Source: Gardnerella greenwoodii 00703Dmash
GTDB taxonomy: Bacteria; Actinomycetota; Actinomycetes; Actinomycetales; Bifidobacteriaceae
Length of the DNA: 64,000 nucleotides
Direction of reading: 5' to 3'
Assembly (NCBI RefSeq): GCF_000263635.1
Contig: NZ_ADEV01000011.1
Location: 1 to 64,000, forward strand
This document shows, one piece after another, positions 25,176 through 33,524 of this stretch. The position numbers and the translations under genes are program-made. Within the stretch, counting starts at the first letter, position 1. Each line of letters starts with the position of its first letter. The notes beneath the pieces were generated by a model. It did no database searches, was not told the origin of the DNA, and saw only the letters and a list, made by a program, of their open reading frames with translations.

Positions 25176-25210
25176 TGGGGATTTTTGGGGAGGAATGGGG
25201 TAAAATGGTG
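25176..25210 (+). promoter_or_regulatory. MraZ operator: TGGGG repeats at 10-bp spacing
   Basis: TGGGG occurs at 25176, 25186 and 25196, with a degenerate TGGTG at 25206. MraZ proteins are known to bind TGGGN direct repeats at 10-bp period upstream of their own cluster. The array ends about 47 bases before the mraZ start, so it overlaps the expected promoter region. Confidence 0.85.
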
Positions 25211-25256
25211 ACTAACGTGCAAATGGCATAGTGTGCGTTGAGTTAGGAGGTGGAGT

Positions 25257-26108
25257 ATGGCACGTCGTGCTGCTAATAAGCAACCGCGGAATAAAGCCAA
25301 TTCTGCCTCTGGGCATTCCGTAAATCAGGCTGGTTTCTCCACTGAATCTGATATGTCTCAGCAAACGCAGATGCCACTGCAAGCTGAAGCTCCGCAGATT
25401 CTTACGTCATATGTTCAGCCTGTTCAACCTCAGCATTCGCAGCACGCTCAGGACTCTTACGGAGTGCCTTCAACTTCTATGCCAGCTGTTCAGCAAGCAA
25501 TTCAGGCGCCGACATTCACCTCCACTCCATCCGGCGCTTATAATTCAGCTACTCAAGCTGCAGCTATGCCAATTGCACCGTTCTATAATGTTCAGCAGCC
25601 AATTCAGCCAATGCAGCAGCCAATGCAGCAGCCTGTTCAGTATGCGCAAAATCCTGCGGCCTCGCCATTAGCTCCTATTTTGCTTGGAACTTACACGCCG
25701 AAAATCGACGATAAAGGTCGCGTGGCTCTTCCTGCAAAATTCCGCGCTCAACTTGGAAGCGGTTTTGTTATGGCTCGTGGCCAAGAGCGTTGCGTTTACG
25801 TGCTTCCAATGACTGAGTTTCAGCGCATGACCACGCAAATTCAGCGCACTTCTATGAGCAATAAGTCTGCTCGTGATTATTTGCGCGTCTTTCTTTCTGG
25901 CGCTGTTGACGAAGAGCCAGATAAGCAAGGTCGTATTGTTGTGCCGCAAATGCTTAGGGATTACGCCAGTTTAGGCAACGAAATCGTTGTTATTGGTGTT
26001 GGTACGCGTGCTGAAATTTGGAATAAGTCGGCTTGGGAAGCTTATCTTGCTGATCGTGAGCAAGGTTATGCCGATATTGCTGACGACGTACTTCCGGCGG
26101 TGATGTGA
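25257..26108 (+). CDS. mraZ: Transcriptional regulator MraZ with a long N-terminal extension
   Basis: DNA-binding regulator of the division and cell-wall cluster; it forms rings of AbrB-like folds. The conserved core is residues 142-283 and contains both DKGR motifs (KIDDKGRVALPAKFR and PDKQGRIVVPQ). Usual MraZ proteins are about 145 residues. Here about 140 extra Gln/Pro/Ala/Ser-rich residues precede the core, with short repeats of the QPMQQP type. The start is supported by AGGAGGTGG 6 bases before ATG 25257 and by the operator just upstream; no internal start with a ribosome site is seen near the core. Its stop overlaps rsmH. Confidence 0.93.
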   Translation: MARRAANKQPRNKANSASGHSVNQAGFSTESDMSQQTQMPLQAEAPQILTSYVQPVQPQHSQHAQDSYGVPSTSMPAVQQAIQAPTFTSTPSGAYNSATQAAAMPIAPFYNVQQPIQPMQQPMQQPVQYAQNPAASPLAPILLGTYTPKIDDKGRVALPAKFRAQLGSGFVMARGQERCVYVLPMTEFQRMTTQIQRTSMSNKSARDYLRVFLSGAVDEEPDKQGRIVVPQMLRDYASLGNEIVVIGVGTRAEIWNKSAWEAYLADREQGYADIADDVLPAVM

Positions 26109-27133
26109 TGCAAGATATTACAGCTATACACGCACCGGTTTTATTGCAAGATTGCGTCGATTTAGTAACTCCTGCTTTGCAGCATAAAGACGCGATTGTA
26201 GTAGATTGCACACTAGGCCTTGCCGGACACGCCACCGCATTTCTTAAAGCAGCTCCTTTTGCAACTCTTATTGGAATTGATCGAGATTCTGAGGCGCTGT
26301 CTTTAGCTACAGAGCGCATGCGTAACGAAGGTTTGGAAAATCGTTTTATTCCAGCTCACGCAGCTTTTGACGAAATTGACTCAGTCTTAAGTGCGCATAA
26401 TATTGACGCAATTGACGCAGCTTTTATGGATTTGGGTCTTTCTAGCCTGCAAATTGATGAAGCGGATCGCGGCTTCTCCTATTCTCACGACACCGCTCTT
26501 GATATGCGCATGGATACTACGCAATCAACTACTGCGGCAACGATTTTAGCAACATATGATGCTCGCGAATTAACTAAAATTTTCCGCGAGTATGGCGAAG
26601 AACGTTTTGCGTCTCTTATTGCGCGTCGAATTGTTGAAACTCGCGAAGATAAGCCTCTTTTAACTTCTGGACAGCTTGTTCGTTTAGTTGACGATGTGAT
26701 TCCTAAGGCTCACCGTGCCACAGGAAATCCAGCTAAGCGCGTGTTCCAGGCTTTGCGTATTGAAGTAAATGGTGAGCTAGATAAGCTTCAGCGTACGCTT
26801 CCAAAGATTGCTTTGCATCTTCGTGAACATGGTCGTCTTGTGGTTGAGTCTTACCATTCTTTGGAAGACACAACTGTTAAGCGCTTTATGAATAAGGGCT
26901 TAACAGTTGACGTTCCAGCGAATATGCCTGTTATTCCTGAAGATGCTCAGCCTTTCTTTAAGTCTCTTACAAGAGGCGCAATGAAAGCATCTAAAGAGGA
27001 GATTGAGCATAATACTCGCTCTTCTTCAGTTCGTTTGCGCGCTGTTGAATTGTGCCGTCCTATTCCTGAGCGTTGGCTCAACAGGCTTGAAGATGAAGCT
27101 TATGGCTTAGAGCCTCGTAAAGGAGGCCGATAA
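26108..27133 (+). CDS. rsmH: 16S rRNA m4C1402 methyltransferase
   Basis: Methylates N4 of C1402 in 16S rRNA using S-adenosylmethionine. Motifs: HAPVLLQDCVDLV at the N-terminus, the SAM-binding region DCTLGLAGHA, and DLGLSSLQID. Also FQALRIEVNGEL and the SYHSLED motif. About 341 residues, the normal size. The ATG shares its A with the mraZ TGA stop; GTG 26105 is an equally possible start, three bases upstream. It is part of the tightly packed cluster. Confidence 0.95.
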   Translation: MQDITAIHAPVLLQDCVDLVTPALQHKDAIVVDCTLGLAGHATAFLKAAPFATLIGIDRDSEALSLATERMRNEGLENRFIPAHAAFDEIDSVLSAHNIDAIDAAFMDLGLSSLQIDEADRGFSYSHDTALDMRMDTTQSTTAATILATYDARELTKIFREYGEERFASLIARRIVETREDKPLLTSGQLVRLVDDVIPKAHRATGNPAKRVFQALRIEVNGELDKLQRTLPKIALHLREHGRLVVESYHSLEDTTVKRFMNKGLTVDVPANMPVIPEDAQPFFKSLTRGAMKASKEEIEHNTRSSSVRLRAVELCRPIPERWLNRLEDEAYGLEPRKGGR

Positions 27134-27135
27134 AA

Positions 27136-27786
27136 ATGGTATTGAATACTAAAAATCGCGTATTGCGTTCGGCTTCTTCTACTTCCGCTCCTGCAGGTCG
27201 TGTTAAGGATGCGTCAACTCGTAAAGATTATTCGCGAAATTCTTCCACAGCAGTATTTGGTGCTGCTAAGCGTCAAACTTCCGTGGTTCTTAATCGTTTG
27301 CAGAAAGTTATGAACTGGAGTAATACGCGCAAAGTTCCAATCATAAATTTCATGATTATTGTGATTTTCATGGTTGTGACTTTGTCTACTTCGCTTATGC
27401 TTCGTACGCAAATGGCTGAGCTTTCTTTTGAGCAGACTGCTACGCAATCTCGTATTTCACGCTTGCGTCAAGATGTTGAAGCTAAGCAAGCAAAGCTCGA
27501 TACTTTGGATGCTGAGCTTCCTTCTAAAGCGCAACGCATGGGTATGATTCCGCAGCAAGGTTCTATTGCGATTGATTTAAGTGATTACGCGGCTAAACGA
27601 AAGCATAATCACAAGAACAAAAAAGAAGTTCCAAAAAATAATAAGCCGCAAGATAAGCCGCAAGATAAGCCGCAAGATAAAGCTAAAAACAATCCGCAAG
27701 ACAAGCTTAAAAATAAACCTAAAAACAAAACTAAAGAACAGCAACAAAAACAACAGTCACAACAAACAAAACAGGAGAAACATTGA
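27136..27786 (+). CDS. ftsL: FtsL-like division protein with a Lys/Gln-rich tail
   Basis: Short single-pass membrane protein of the divisome. It has about 75 cytoplasmic residues, one transmembrane helix (IINFMIIVIFMVVTLSTSLM, about 70-90), then a short leucine-zipper-like extracellular helix (about 92-135). Sequence similarity is weak across the family; the call rests on topology and on its place between rsmH and ftsI. The last 65 residues are almost only Lys, Asn, Gln, Pro and Asp, encoded partly by a 12-bp tandem repeat near 27647-27682. ATG 27136 follows the AAAGGAGG site overlapping the rsmH end. Confidence 0.82.
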   Translation: MVLNTKNRVLRSASSTSAPAGRVKDASTRKDYSRNSSTAVFGAAKRQTSVVLNRLQKVMNWSNTRKVPIINFMIIVIFMVVTLSTSLMLRTQMAELSFEQTATQSRISRLRQDVEAKQAKLDTLDAELPSKAQRMGMIPQQGSIAIDLSDYAAKRKHNHKNKKEVPKNNKPQDKPQDKPQDKAKNNPQDKLKNKPKNKTKEQQQKQQSQQTKQEKH

Positions 27787-29627
27787 TGCGCCACATTTTT
27801 AAACAACGTTTCGCCAAAGAACAAAACTTTGTTCGTAAATGCACTGTTATTGCTATAGTTTTCGCTTTCATAGGCATTTGTGCCGTTGCAAAACTTAGCT
27901 ATATTCAGCTAATTAACGCACGTTCTACTGCGCAGGCAGCTCAAGCAGAACGCAGCAGAGTGCGCCCAATTCTTGCTCGTCGTGGCAAAATTTTGGATGC
28001 CAATGGTGCTGTTCTTGCACAAAGCGTTGAGCGATTCAATATTATTGGAGACCCTCTTAACGCTCAGGCTTTTAAGCCTACGCCATGCACTAAGCAGACT
28101 GAAGATAATTGCCATATGCTAAATGGTAAGCCGGTAGAGGGTACGGGCGCTGTGGCGGTTGCTCGTTTGCTTGCTCCGATTCTTCACATGAGTTCTGTAG
28201 AGCTTGGAGGAAAATTAGCTGGCGTTGGTCGTTACGTTTTGTTGAAGCGTAACGTAACTCCTGCAGTTAAGCGCGCTATTGACAATCTTAATCTTTCCGG
28301 ATGCATTTACGCAGAAAATAGCAGCGAGCGCGTGTATTCTAGTGGCCCAATTCTTGGTTCTGTAATTGGTGCAGTTTCGAATGCGGATGAAGTTAATCGT
28401 AAAGACTTAAAGGATCGCAAGGGTGAAGTTGGTGTTTCTGGACTTGAGCTAACTCATGACTCCACCTTAAACGGTGTAGACGGTTACCAGCGTTACCAAG
28501 GAAATAACGTTGGAAATGAGAAGATTCCAGGAACTGTAACAGAATCTAAGCCTGCTGTAAACGGCAGTGATATTAAGCTTACGATTGATAGCGATGTTGA
28601 TTGGTATGTTAAGAAGGTTCTTCTTGACGGAAAGAAACAATATCGTGCAGCATGGGGTGTTGCAGTAGTTCAGGATGTTCGAACTGGCGAAATTCTAGCT
28701 TTGGAAGATACTGACGATATTAAAGCCGGTAGCACGCAATCCAAAGTAAACGTGTCTCGCGCAGTAAGCCAAACATTTGAACCTGGTTCTATTGGTAAAG
28801 CTTTTGCAATGTCTGGTATGTTGCAAACCGGCGCTCACAAGCTTAGCGATCAGTTTGCTGTTCCTAACAGCATTAATAAGAATGGCCAAACATATCACGA
28901 TGCTGTTGATCATGGTGTTGAACATTGGACTTTGGCTGGTATTCTTGCTGAATCTTCAAACGTTGGTATGGTTATGGCCGGCGAAAAGTATCCATTAGAT
29001 AAGCGCTACGAATACCTTTATAAGTTTGGTCTCGGTCAGTATACCGGATTGAATTTGCAGGGTGAATCTCGCGGTTTGCTTCCTAGCATGCAATCTTGGG
29101 ATGGTCGTAAGAAAGATACTGTTCTATTCGGCCAAGGTTATGCTGTGAACGCTTTGCAGCTTACTAACGCTATGGCAACTATTGCGAATAAAGGCGTGAA
29201 GTTGCGTCAAACTTTGATTAAGTCTGTTATTGATTCTAACGGTCATGTAACTAAAGCTGGGCGTGCTCAAGGAACGCGAGTTATTGATGAGAATGTTGCA
29301 GCTCAAATGATGAACGCTCTTGAAAACTCAGGCGAGCATTATCACCGTTTTGCAGGTGTTGATGGCTACCGTGTTGCTGCAAAGAGTGGTACTGCAGAAG
29401 TTGCTGGACCTGATGGCCGTCTTAGCTCCACAATTAGCGACTGGTCTGGCGCTATTCCGGCGGATAATCCTCGCTTCATCGTAACCGTTGTGCTAAAAGA
29501 TCCACAAGGCGTTTACGGTGGTATGACTGCAGGCCCATTGTTCAAAACAATTGGTGAATTCCTTATGCAAAAGTATGATGTTCCAACTTCTGCTGCACGC
29601 ACGAACCCTGTTGCGGTAAATTGGTAA
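27786..29627 (+). CDS. ftsI: Septal peptidoglycan transpeptidase (class B penicillin-binding protein)
   Basis: Cross-links peptidoglycan at the septum; it is a target of beta-lactams. About 613 residues. A single N-terminal membrane anchor is at about residues 18-40. A pedestal/dimerisation domain follows, with RGKILDANGAVLAQS. The transpeptidase domain has SxxK as SIGK (in FEPGSIGKAF), SSN, and KSGT (in AAKSGTAEV). The start is given as ATG 27786, sharing its A with the ftsL TGA stop; a TTG codon lies directly before it. FtsL and FtsW, its expected partners, are in the same cluster. Confidence 0.95.
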   Translation: MRHIFKQRFAKEQNFVRKCTVIAIVFAFIGICAVAKLSYIQLINARSTAQAAQAERSRVRPILARRGKILDANGAVLAQSVERFNIIGDPLNAQAFKPTPCTKQTEDNCHMLNGKPVEGTGAVAVARLLAPILHMSSVELGGKLAGVGRYVLLKRNVTPAVKRAIDNLNLSGCIYAENSSERVYSSGPILGSVIGAVSNADEVNRKDLKDRKGEVGVSGLELTHDSTLNGVDGYQRYQGNNVGNEKIPGTVTESKPAVNGSDIKLTIDSDVDWYVKKVLLDGKKQYRAAWGVAVVQDVRTGEILALEDTDDIKAGSTQSKVNVSRAVSQTFEPGSIGKAFAMSGMLQTGAHKLSDQFAVPNSINKNGQTYHDAVDHGVEHWTLAGILAESSNVGMVMAGEKYPLDKRYEYLYKFGLGQYTGLNLQGESRGLLPSMQSWDGRKKDTVLFGQGYAVNALQLTNAMATIANKGVKLRQTLIKSVIDSNGHVTKAGRAQGTRVIDENVAAQMMNALENSGEHYHRFAGVDGYRVAAKSGTAEVAGPDGRLSSTISDWSGAIPADNPRFIVTVVLKDPQGVYGGMTAGPLFKTIGEFLMQKYDVPTSAARTNPVAVNW

Positions 29628-29669
29628 TGAGCGCATTACAATGTTGTTTAATACTAAGTAGGGTGTGCA

Positions 29670-30605
29670 ATGAATGTGGTTGATGAATATTCAAGAGTAA
29701 GAGTTACTTTAGGTTTCGCTGCAAAAAACTACGGTTTTGAAGTTGTGCCAGCGTTTGCATCTGAAGTAACTGTTACTTCTATTGCTCATGACGTGCGACA
29801 AGTGCATCCTGGCTGCCTGTTTGTGCCGCTCGGCCACGTTGATCGCCGTCAACTTGAAGCTGCTAGAGATGCTGGAGCGTACGCTGCACTAGTTCCACCA
29901 GAGTTTCGTAATGAAGCTGTAGATTTAGGAATACCGCTACTTGTATCTTCTGCTAATCCTGTTGCTCTTGGAAAACTTGCTTGCGATATTAATTGTGATC
30001 CTTCTTCTTGCGTTGCAACTTTTGCTGTTGCAGGCGACGACGATGACGAAATTCATGCTAATGTTTTGCGATTGGCAGACTTTTTACACATGCTTGGTAA
30101 TCCTGTTGGTGTGATTAGTGACGCTGGATCGTCTTCTTTGCAGCGCGAACTTTCGCTGGAATATCCGTTAAATATAGCTGATGTTCAGCATACGCTGTCA
30201 GTTTGTGCAGAAGATGGTGCTGCTGCAGTAGTTATTGCACTTAATAGCGCGACTTTGTCGAAAAATGCGTTGCAGTCGGTAAATATTGACGTTTTGGGCG
30301 CGGAGAAATCTAAAGTAGACGACGACTCTAAATCAACTACTGATGCAACTACCAATGCAACTACAACTGCAACTACCAATATAAGTTTTTATTCTTTGCG
30401 ACAACGCTACGGTTTTAGTAGCAGAGATCACTCGTATTGCGTTACAAGATCTACTGAATCGGACGAATTAGCGCAATTAGCAGACGAAATTGGCGGACAA
30501 AATATTAAGCGTCATCTTTCACTAGCAATTGCAATGGTGTTGGCTGCTGGAGTGCGTCGTGGAACTATTAAAAGCGCATTGCGTGTTTCTCACGAATTGC
30601 GTTAA
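29670..30605 (+). CDS. Degenerate MurE-like protein without the ATP-binding loop
   Basis: A 311-residue protein aligned by eye to the first two domains of MurE-type ligases: the N-terminal VTSIAHDVRQVHPGCLFVPL matches the substrate-binding VTGVTxDSRxVxPGDLF region, and the order of later segments also fits. Where an active ligase has the P-loop GTNGKTT, this protein has AGDDDDE, and the C-terminal ligase domain is missing. A Thr/Ala/Asn tract (about residues 218-233) interrupts the middle. It is therefore probably not a ligase. It may be a structural or regulatory pseudoenzyme kept in the murE position between ftsI and murF. A true murE is not in this window. Confidence 0.75.
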   Translation: MNVVDEYSRVRVTLGFAAKNYGFEVVPAFASEVTVTSIAHDVRQVHPGCLFVPLGHVDRRQLEAARDAGAYAALVPPEFRNEAVDLGIPLLVSSANPVALGKLACDINCDPSSCVATFAVAGDDDDEIHANVLRLADFLHMLGNPVGVISDAGSSSLQRELSLEYPLNIADVQHTLSVCAEDGAAAVVIALNSATLSKNALQSVNIDVLGAEKSKVDDDSKSTTDATTNATTTATTNISFYSLRQRYGFSSRDHSYCVTRSTESDELAQLADEIGGQNIKRHLSLAIAMVLAAGVRRGTIKSALRVSHELR

Positions 30606-30731
30606 ATAGGTAATTTGCGCGTGTGTTTTAGCTGTGCAAACTACTTTAAGCAAATGTTTTAGACTTGGATTTTGGACTTTGGATTTGGGCTTTGAGTGTT
30701 TTTAAGCATGCGGAGCATTTAGGAGGATTTT

Positions 30732-32366
30732 ATGAGTTGTAATCAAAACCATGAGGCAATTAGTGAAGCGAAGACGCAAAATAACATGATGCCTATGAGT
30801 GTTTTTGAAATTGCTTCTGTAGTAAATGGCACTGTGCACGTTAGCAATCAAAATAATTCTTCTAATACAAAGCTCGAAAACACTACTGCTACATCCGTTT
30901 TTACTGATTCTCGTGAAGTTCGTGAAGGATCCGTTTTTGTTGCAATTGCTGGTGAACATGTTGACGGTCACGACTATGTAGAAAGCGCTGAAAAATCTGG
31001 GGCTGTATTAGCAATTGTTGAGCATTTTGTAAAAGATGTTTATATTACTCAGATTGTTGTTAAAAATTCCGTTGAAGCTTTAGGATTGCTTGCTAAACAT
31101 AATTTGCAGCGTAGACGCGAATTACAGCAGCCGTTTACAATTGTTGGGATTACTGGTTCTGTTGGAAAAACAACAACTAAAGATATGCTTAAGGCATTGC
31201 TTAGCACTTTGGGCGAAACTGTTGCTCCTGTTGGGTCTTTTAATAACGAAATCGGCTTGCCTTTAACCTCTTTAAAAGTTGGTCCATCTACTAGATTCTT
31301 AGTAGCAGAAATGGGTGCTAACCATGTTGGAGAAATTGCGAATTTAACAAAAATTGCTCCGCCAGATATTGCGGTTGTGCTTAAAGTTGGTGTTGCTCAC
31401 TTAGGAGAGTTTGGTTCAGTTGAGCGCATTGCTCAGGCAAAAAGTGAGATTGTGCAAGGGCTTGTGCCGCATGGTATTGCAGTGTTAAACGCGGACGATT
31501 CTAGGGTTTTTGCAATGAGCAATCTTGCGGATAAAAATCATGTTCGCTACTTTGGCAGAAATCTTAAAAATGGTTTGCTTGAATCAGCTCCTAAAAGCGA
31601 GTATCAACTTTGCGCTAGTTGCGTAGAACTTGATTCTTTTGGAAAGCCAACTTTTACGCTTAGCGAATACGAAGAATCTCCTGAAAAATCTTCTGAAGAT
31701 TCTTCTGAAATAACAAATAAAACGCAAGTTCATCTTGCTATACAAGGCGAGCATAATGTTATGAATGCTCTTGCTGCAGCAAATGTTGCTAGCTATTTTG
31801 GTATGCCTTTAGACAATATTGCGGATGTGCTTGGCAAAGTTTCGCATATTAGCCCGCATCGCATGCAGCTTAGTACCGTTTCTTATGAGGGCAAAGAGTT
31901 TACGCTTATTGACGATTCTTTTAACGCTAACCCTGATTCTATGAAAGCTGGACTTGACGGCTTATGCGCTTACGAAAGTAAAGACAATGCAAATAAGTCT
32001 AATGTTTTTAGAATTGCTGTTTTAGGTTCAATGCTTGAGCTTGGCAAAAATGAGTGCGAATTGCACGAAAATATTGGCTCGTATGCTGCTAAGTCAAATG
32101 TTGATGCTGTTATAGCTGTTGGCTCAAAAACGGATTCTGATTTAGACAATTTAGCCCAGTGTATTGCGCATGGCGCTCGCAATTCTTGGGAAAATAAAAA
32201 GCTTTCAGCCAATGACGCAGTGCATTTAGCGCATAGCTCTTATGAGGCTAATGAACTTGTTTGGAAGATTGTGGCCGACCATCCGAGTAGTGTTGTGTTA
32301 TTGAAAGGTTCGCATGCGTCAGGTTTAAGTGTGTTGGCTGAACGTTGGGCCAGTATTAATAAGTAG
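30732..32366 (+). CDS. murF: UDP-MurNAc-tripeptide:D-Ala-D-Ala ligase
   Basis: Adds D-Ala-D-Ala to UDP-MurNAc-tripeptide in the cytoplasm. The 544 residues are slightly long for the family. The N-terminal domain has the VFTDSREVREGSVFVAI pattern. The ATP loop is GITGSVGKTTTKDM (about 137-150). MGANHVGEI and the HNVMNALAA motif follow. The C-terminal domain contains LIDDSFNANPDSM. An acidic Ser/Glu insert (EESPEKSSEDSSE) sits in the central domain. Start ATG 30732 follows AGGAGG. The upstream 126 bases are non-coding. Confidence 0.95.
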   Translation: MSCNQNHEAISEAKTQNNMMPMSVFEIASVVNGTVHVSNQNNSSNTKLENTTATSVFTDSREVREGSVFVAIAGEHVDGHDYVESAEKSGAVLAIVEHFVKDVYITQIVVKNSVEALGLLAKHNLQRRRELQQPFTIVGITGSVGKTTTKDMLKALLSTLGETVAPVGSFNNEIGLPLTSLKVGPSTRFLVAEMGANHVGEIANLTKIAPPDIAVVLKVGVAHLGEFGSVERIAQAKSEIVQGLVPHGIAVLNADDSRVFAMSNLADKNHVRYFGRNLKNGLLESAPKSEYQLCASCVELDSFGKPTFTLSEYEESPEKSSEDSSEITNKTQVHLAIQGEHNVMNALAAANVASYFGMPLDNIADVLGKVSHISPHRMQLSTVSYEGKEFTLIDDSFNANPDSMKAGLDGLCAYESKDNANKSNVFRIAVLGSMLELGKNECELHENIGSYAAKSNVDAVIAVGSKTDSDLDNLAQCIAHGARNSWENKKLSANDAVHLAHSSYEANELVWKIVADHPSSVVLLKGSHASGLSVLAERWASINK

Positions 32367-32397
32367 TGCAAATGGAATATAAAACGGAGGTTAAGCG

Positions 32398-33501
32398 GTG
32401 ATTGCGCTTATTATCGGAATTGTTGTGTCGCTAGTTGTGACGATTATAGGCACGCCTCTGCTTATTCGTTTGGTGCACCGCTTGCATTATGGGCAGTACA
32501 TTCGTCAGGATGGTCCGCAATCTCATTTAGTAAAGCGCGGAACTCCAACTATGGGCGGTGTTGTTATTAATCTTGCCGTTGTTGCAGGTTGGGCTGCTTC
32601 TGCACTTTACCGCTACATGGCTGTTGGAAGAGCACCTTCCTGGTCTGCTGTTTTAGTGCTTTTTGCCATGCTTTCTATGGGTTTGCTTGGCTTTATTGAC
32701 GATTTTGCTAAAGTGAGAAAAAAGCAGAATCTTGGTCTTTCTGTGCACGCTAAATTCATTGGGCAGATTGTTTTTGCAAGCATTTACGCTCTTCTTGCTC
32801 TGCTTCTTCCAACGCAATCTGGTATTGCTAGTGCTCAGCCTGGAATGAGTTTTATTGAGCGACCATTCTTTGATTTTTCAATACTCGGTAAGGGTGTTGG
32901 AATTGTTGTGTTTATTATTTGGGTGAATTTCCTAGTTGCTGCATGGTCTAATGCTGTAAATTTGACCGATGGTCTTGACGGCTTAGCTTCTGGCTCTTCT
33001 ATGATTGCTTTTGCAGGTTACGCTTTGATTGCTTTTTGGGAAAGCTACCATGTGCGTGGCGGCGGTCATTTTGGCTTCTCTTACGCTGTTTCTGATCCTC
33101 TTGATTTAACTATTATTTCCGTTTGCGCGGCTGTTGCCTGCTTCGGTTTCTTGTGGTTTAATTCCAATCCTGCTCAAGTATTTATGGGAGACACTGGTTC
33201 TCTTGCGTTGGGCGGCTTGTTTGCTGCTATTTCTATTGCTACGCACACAGAGTTTTTGGCAGTAATTTTGGGCGGACTCTTTGTAATGGAAGCTGCAAGT
33301 GACGTTATTCAGGTTGGCTTCTTTAAAGCAACGCATAAACGCGTTTTCAAAATGGCTCCTATTCATCATCATTTTGAATTGCTTGGCTGGACGGAAACAA
33401 AGGTTGTTGTGCGTTTTTGGATGATTGAGCTTATGTTTGTTCTTTCTGCGCTTATGATGTTCTACGCGGATTGGGCAGGCCGTTCTGGATTGCTTATTTA
33501 A
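32398..33501 (+). CDS. mraY: Phospho-N-acetylmuramoyl-pentapeptide transferase
   Basis: Transfers phospho-MurNAc-pentapeptide to undecaprenyl phosphate, making lipid I at the inner membrane face. A 367-residue protein with about ten hydrophobic helices. Family motifs: GTPTMGG near residue 50, the Asp pair in GFIDDFAKV (about 100), NLTDGLDGLASG (about 190), FMGDTGSLALGG (about 263), and the loop MAPIHHHFELLGW. The GTG start at 32398 has ACGGAGG 9 bases upstream. Confidence 0.96.
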   Translation: MIALIIGIVVSLVVTIIGTPLLIRLVHRLHYGQYIRQDGPQSHLVKRGTPTMGGVVINLAVVAGWAASALYRYMAVGRAPSWSAVLVLFAMLSMGLLGFIDDFAKVRKKQNLGLSVHAKFIGQIVFASIYALLALLLPTQSGIASAQPGMSFIERPFFDFSILGKGVGIVVFIIWVNFLVAAWSNAVNLTDGLDGLASGSSMIAFAGYALIAFWESYHVRGGGHFGFSYAVSDPLDLTIISVCAAVACFGFLWFNSNPAQVFMGDTGSLALGGLFAAISIATHTEFLAVILGGLFVMEAASDVIQVGFFKATHKRVFKMAPIHHHFELLGWTETKVVVRFWMIELMFVLSALMMFYADWAGRSGLLI

Positions 33502-33524
33502 TATAAAAGTTGGAAGGCTTCAAT

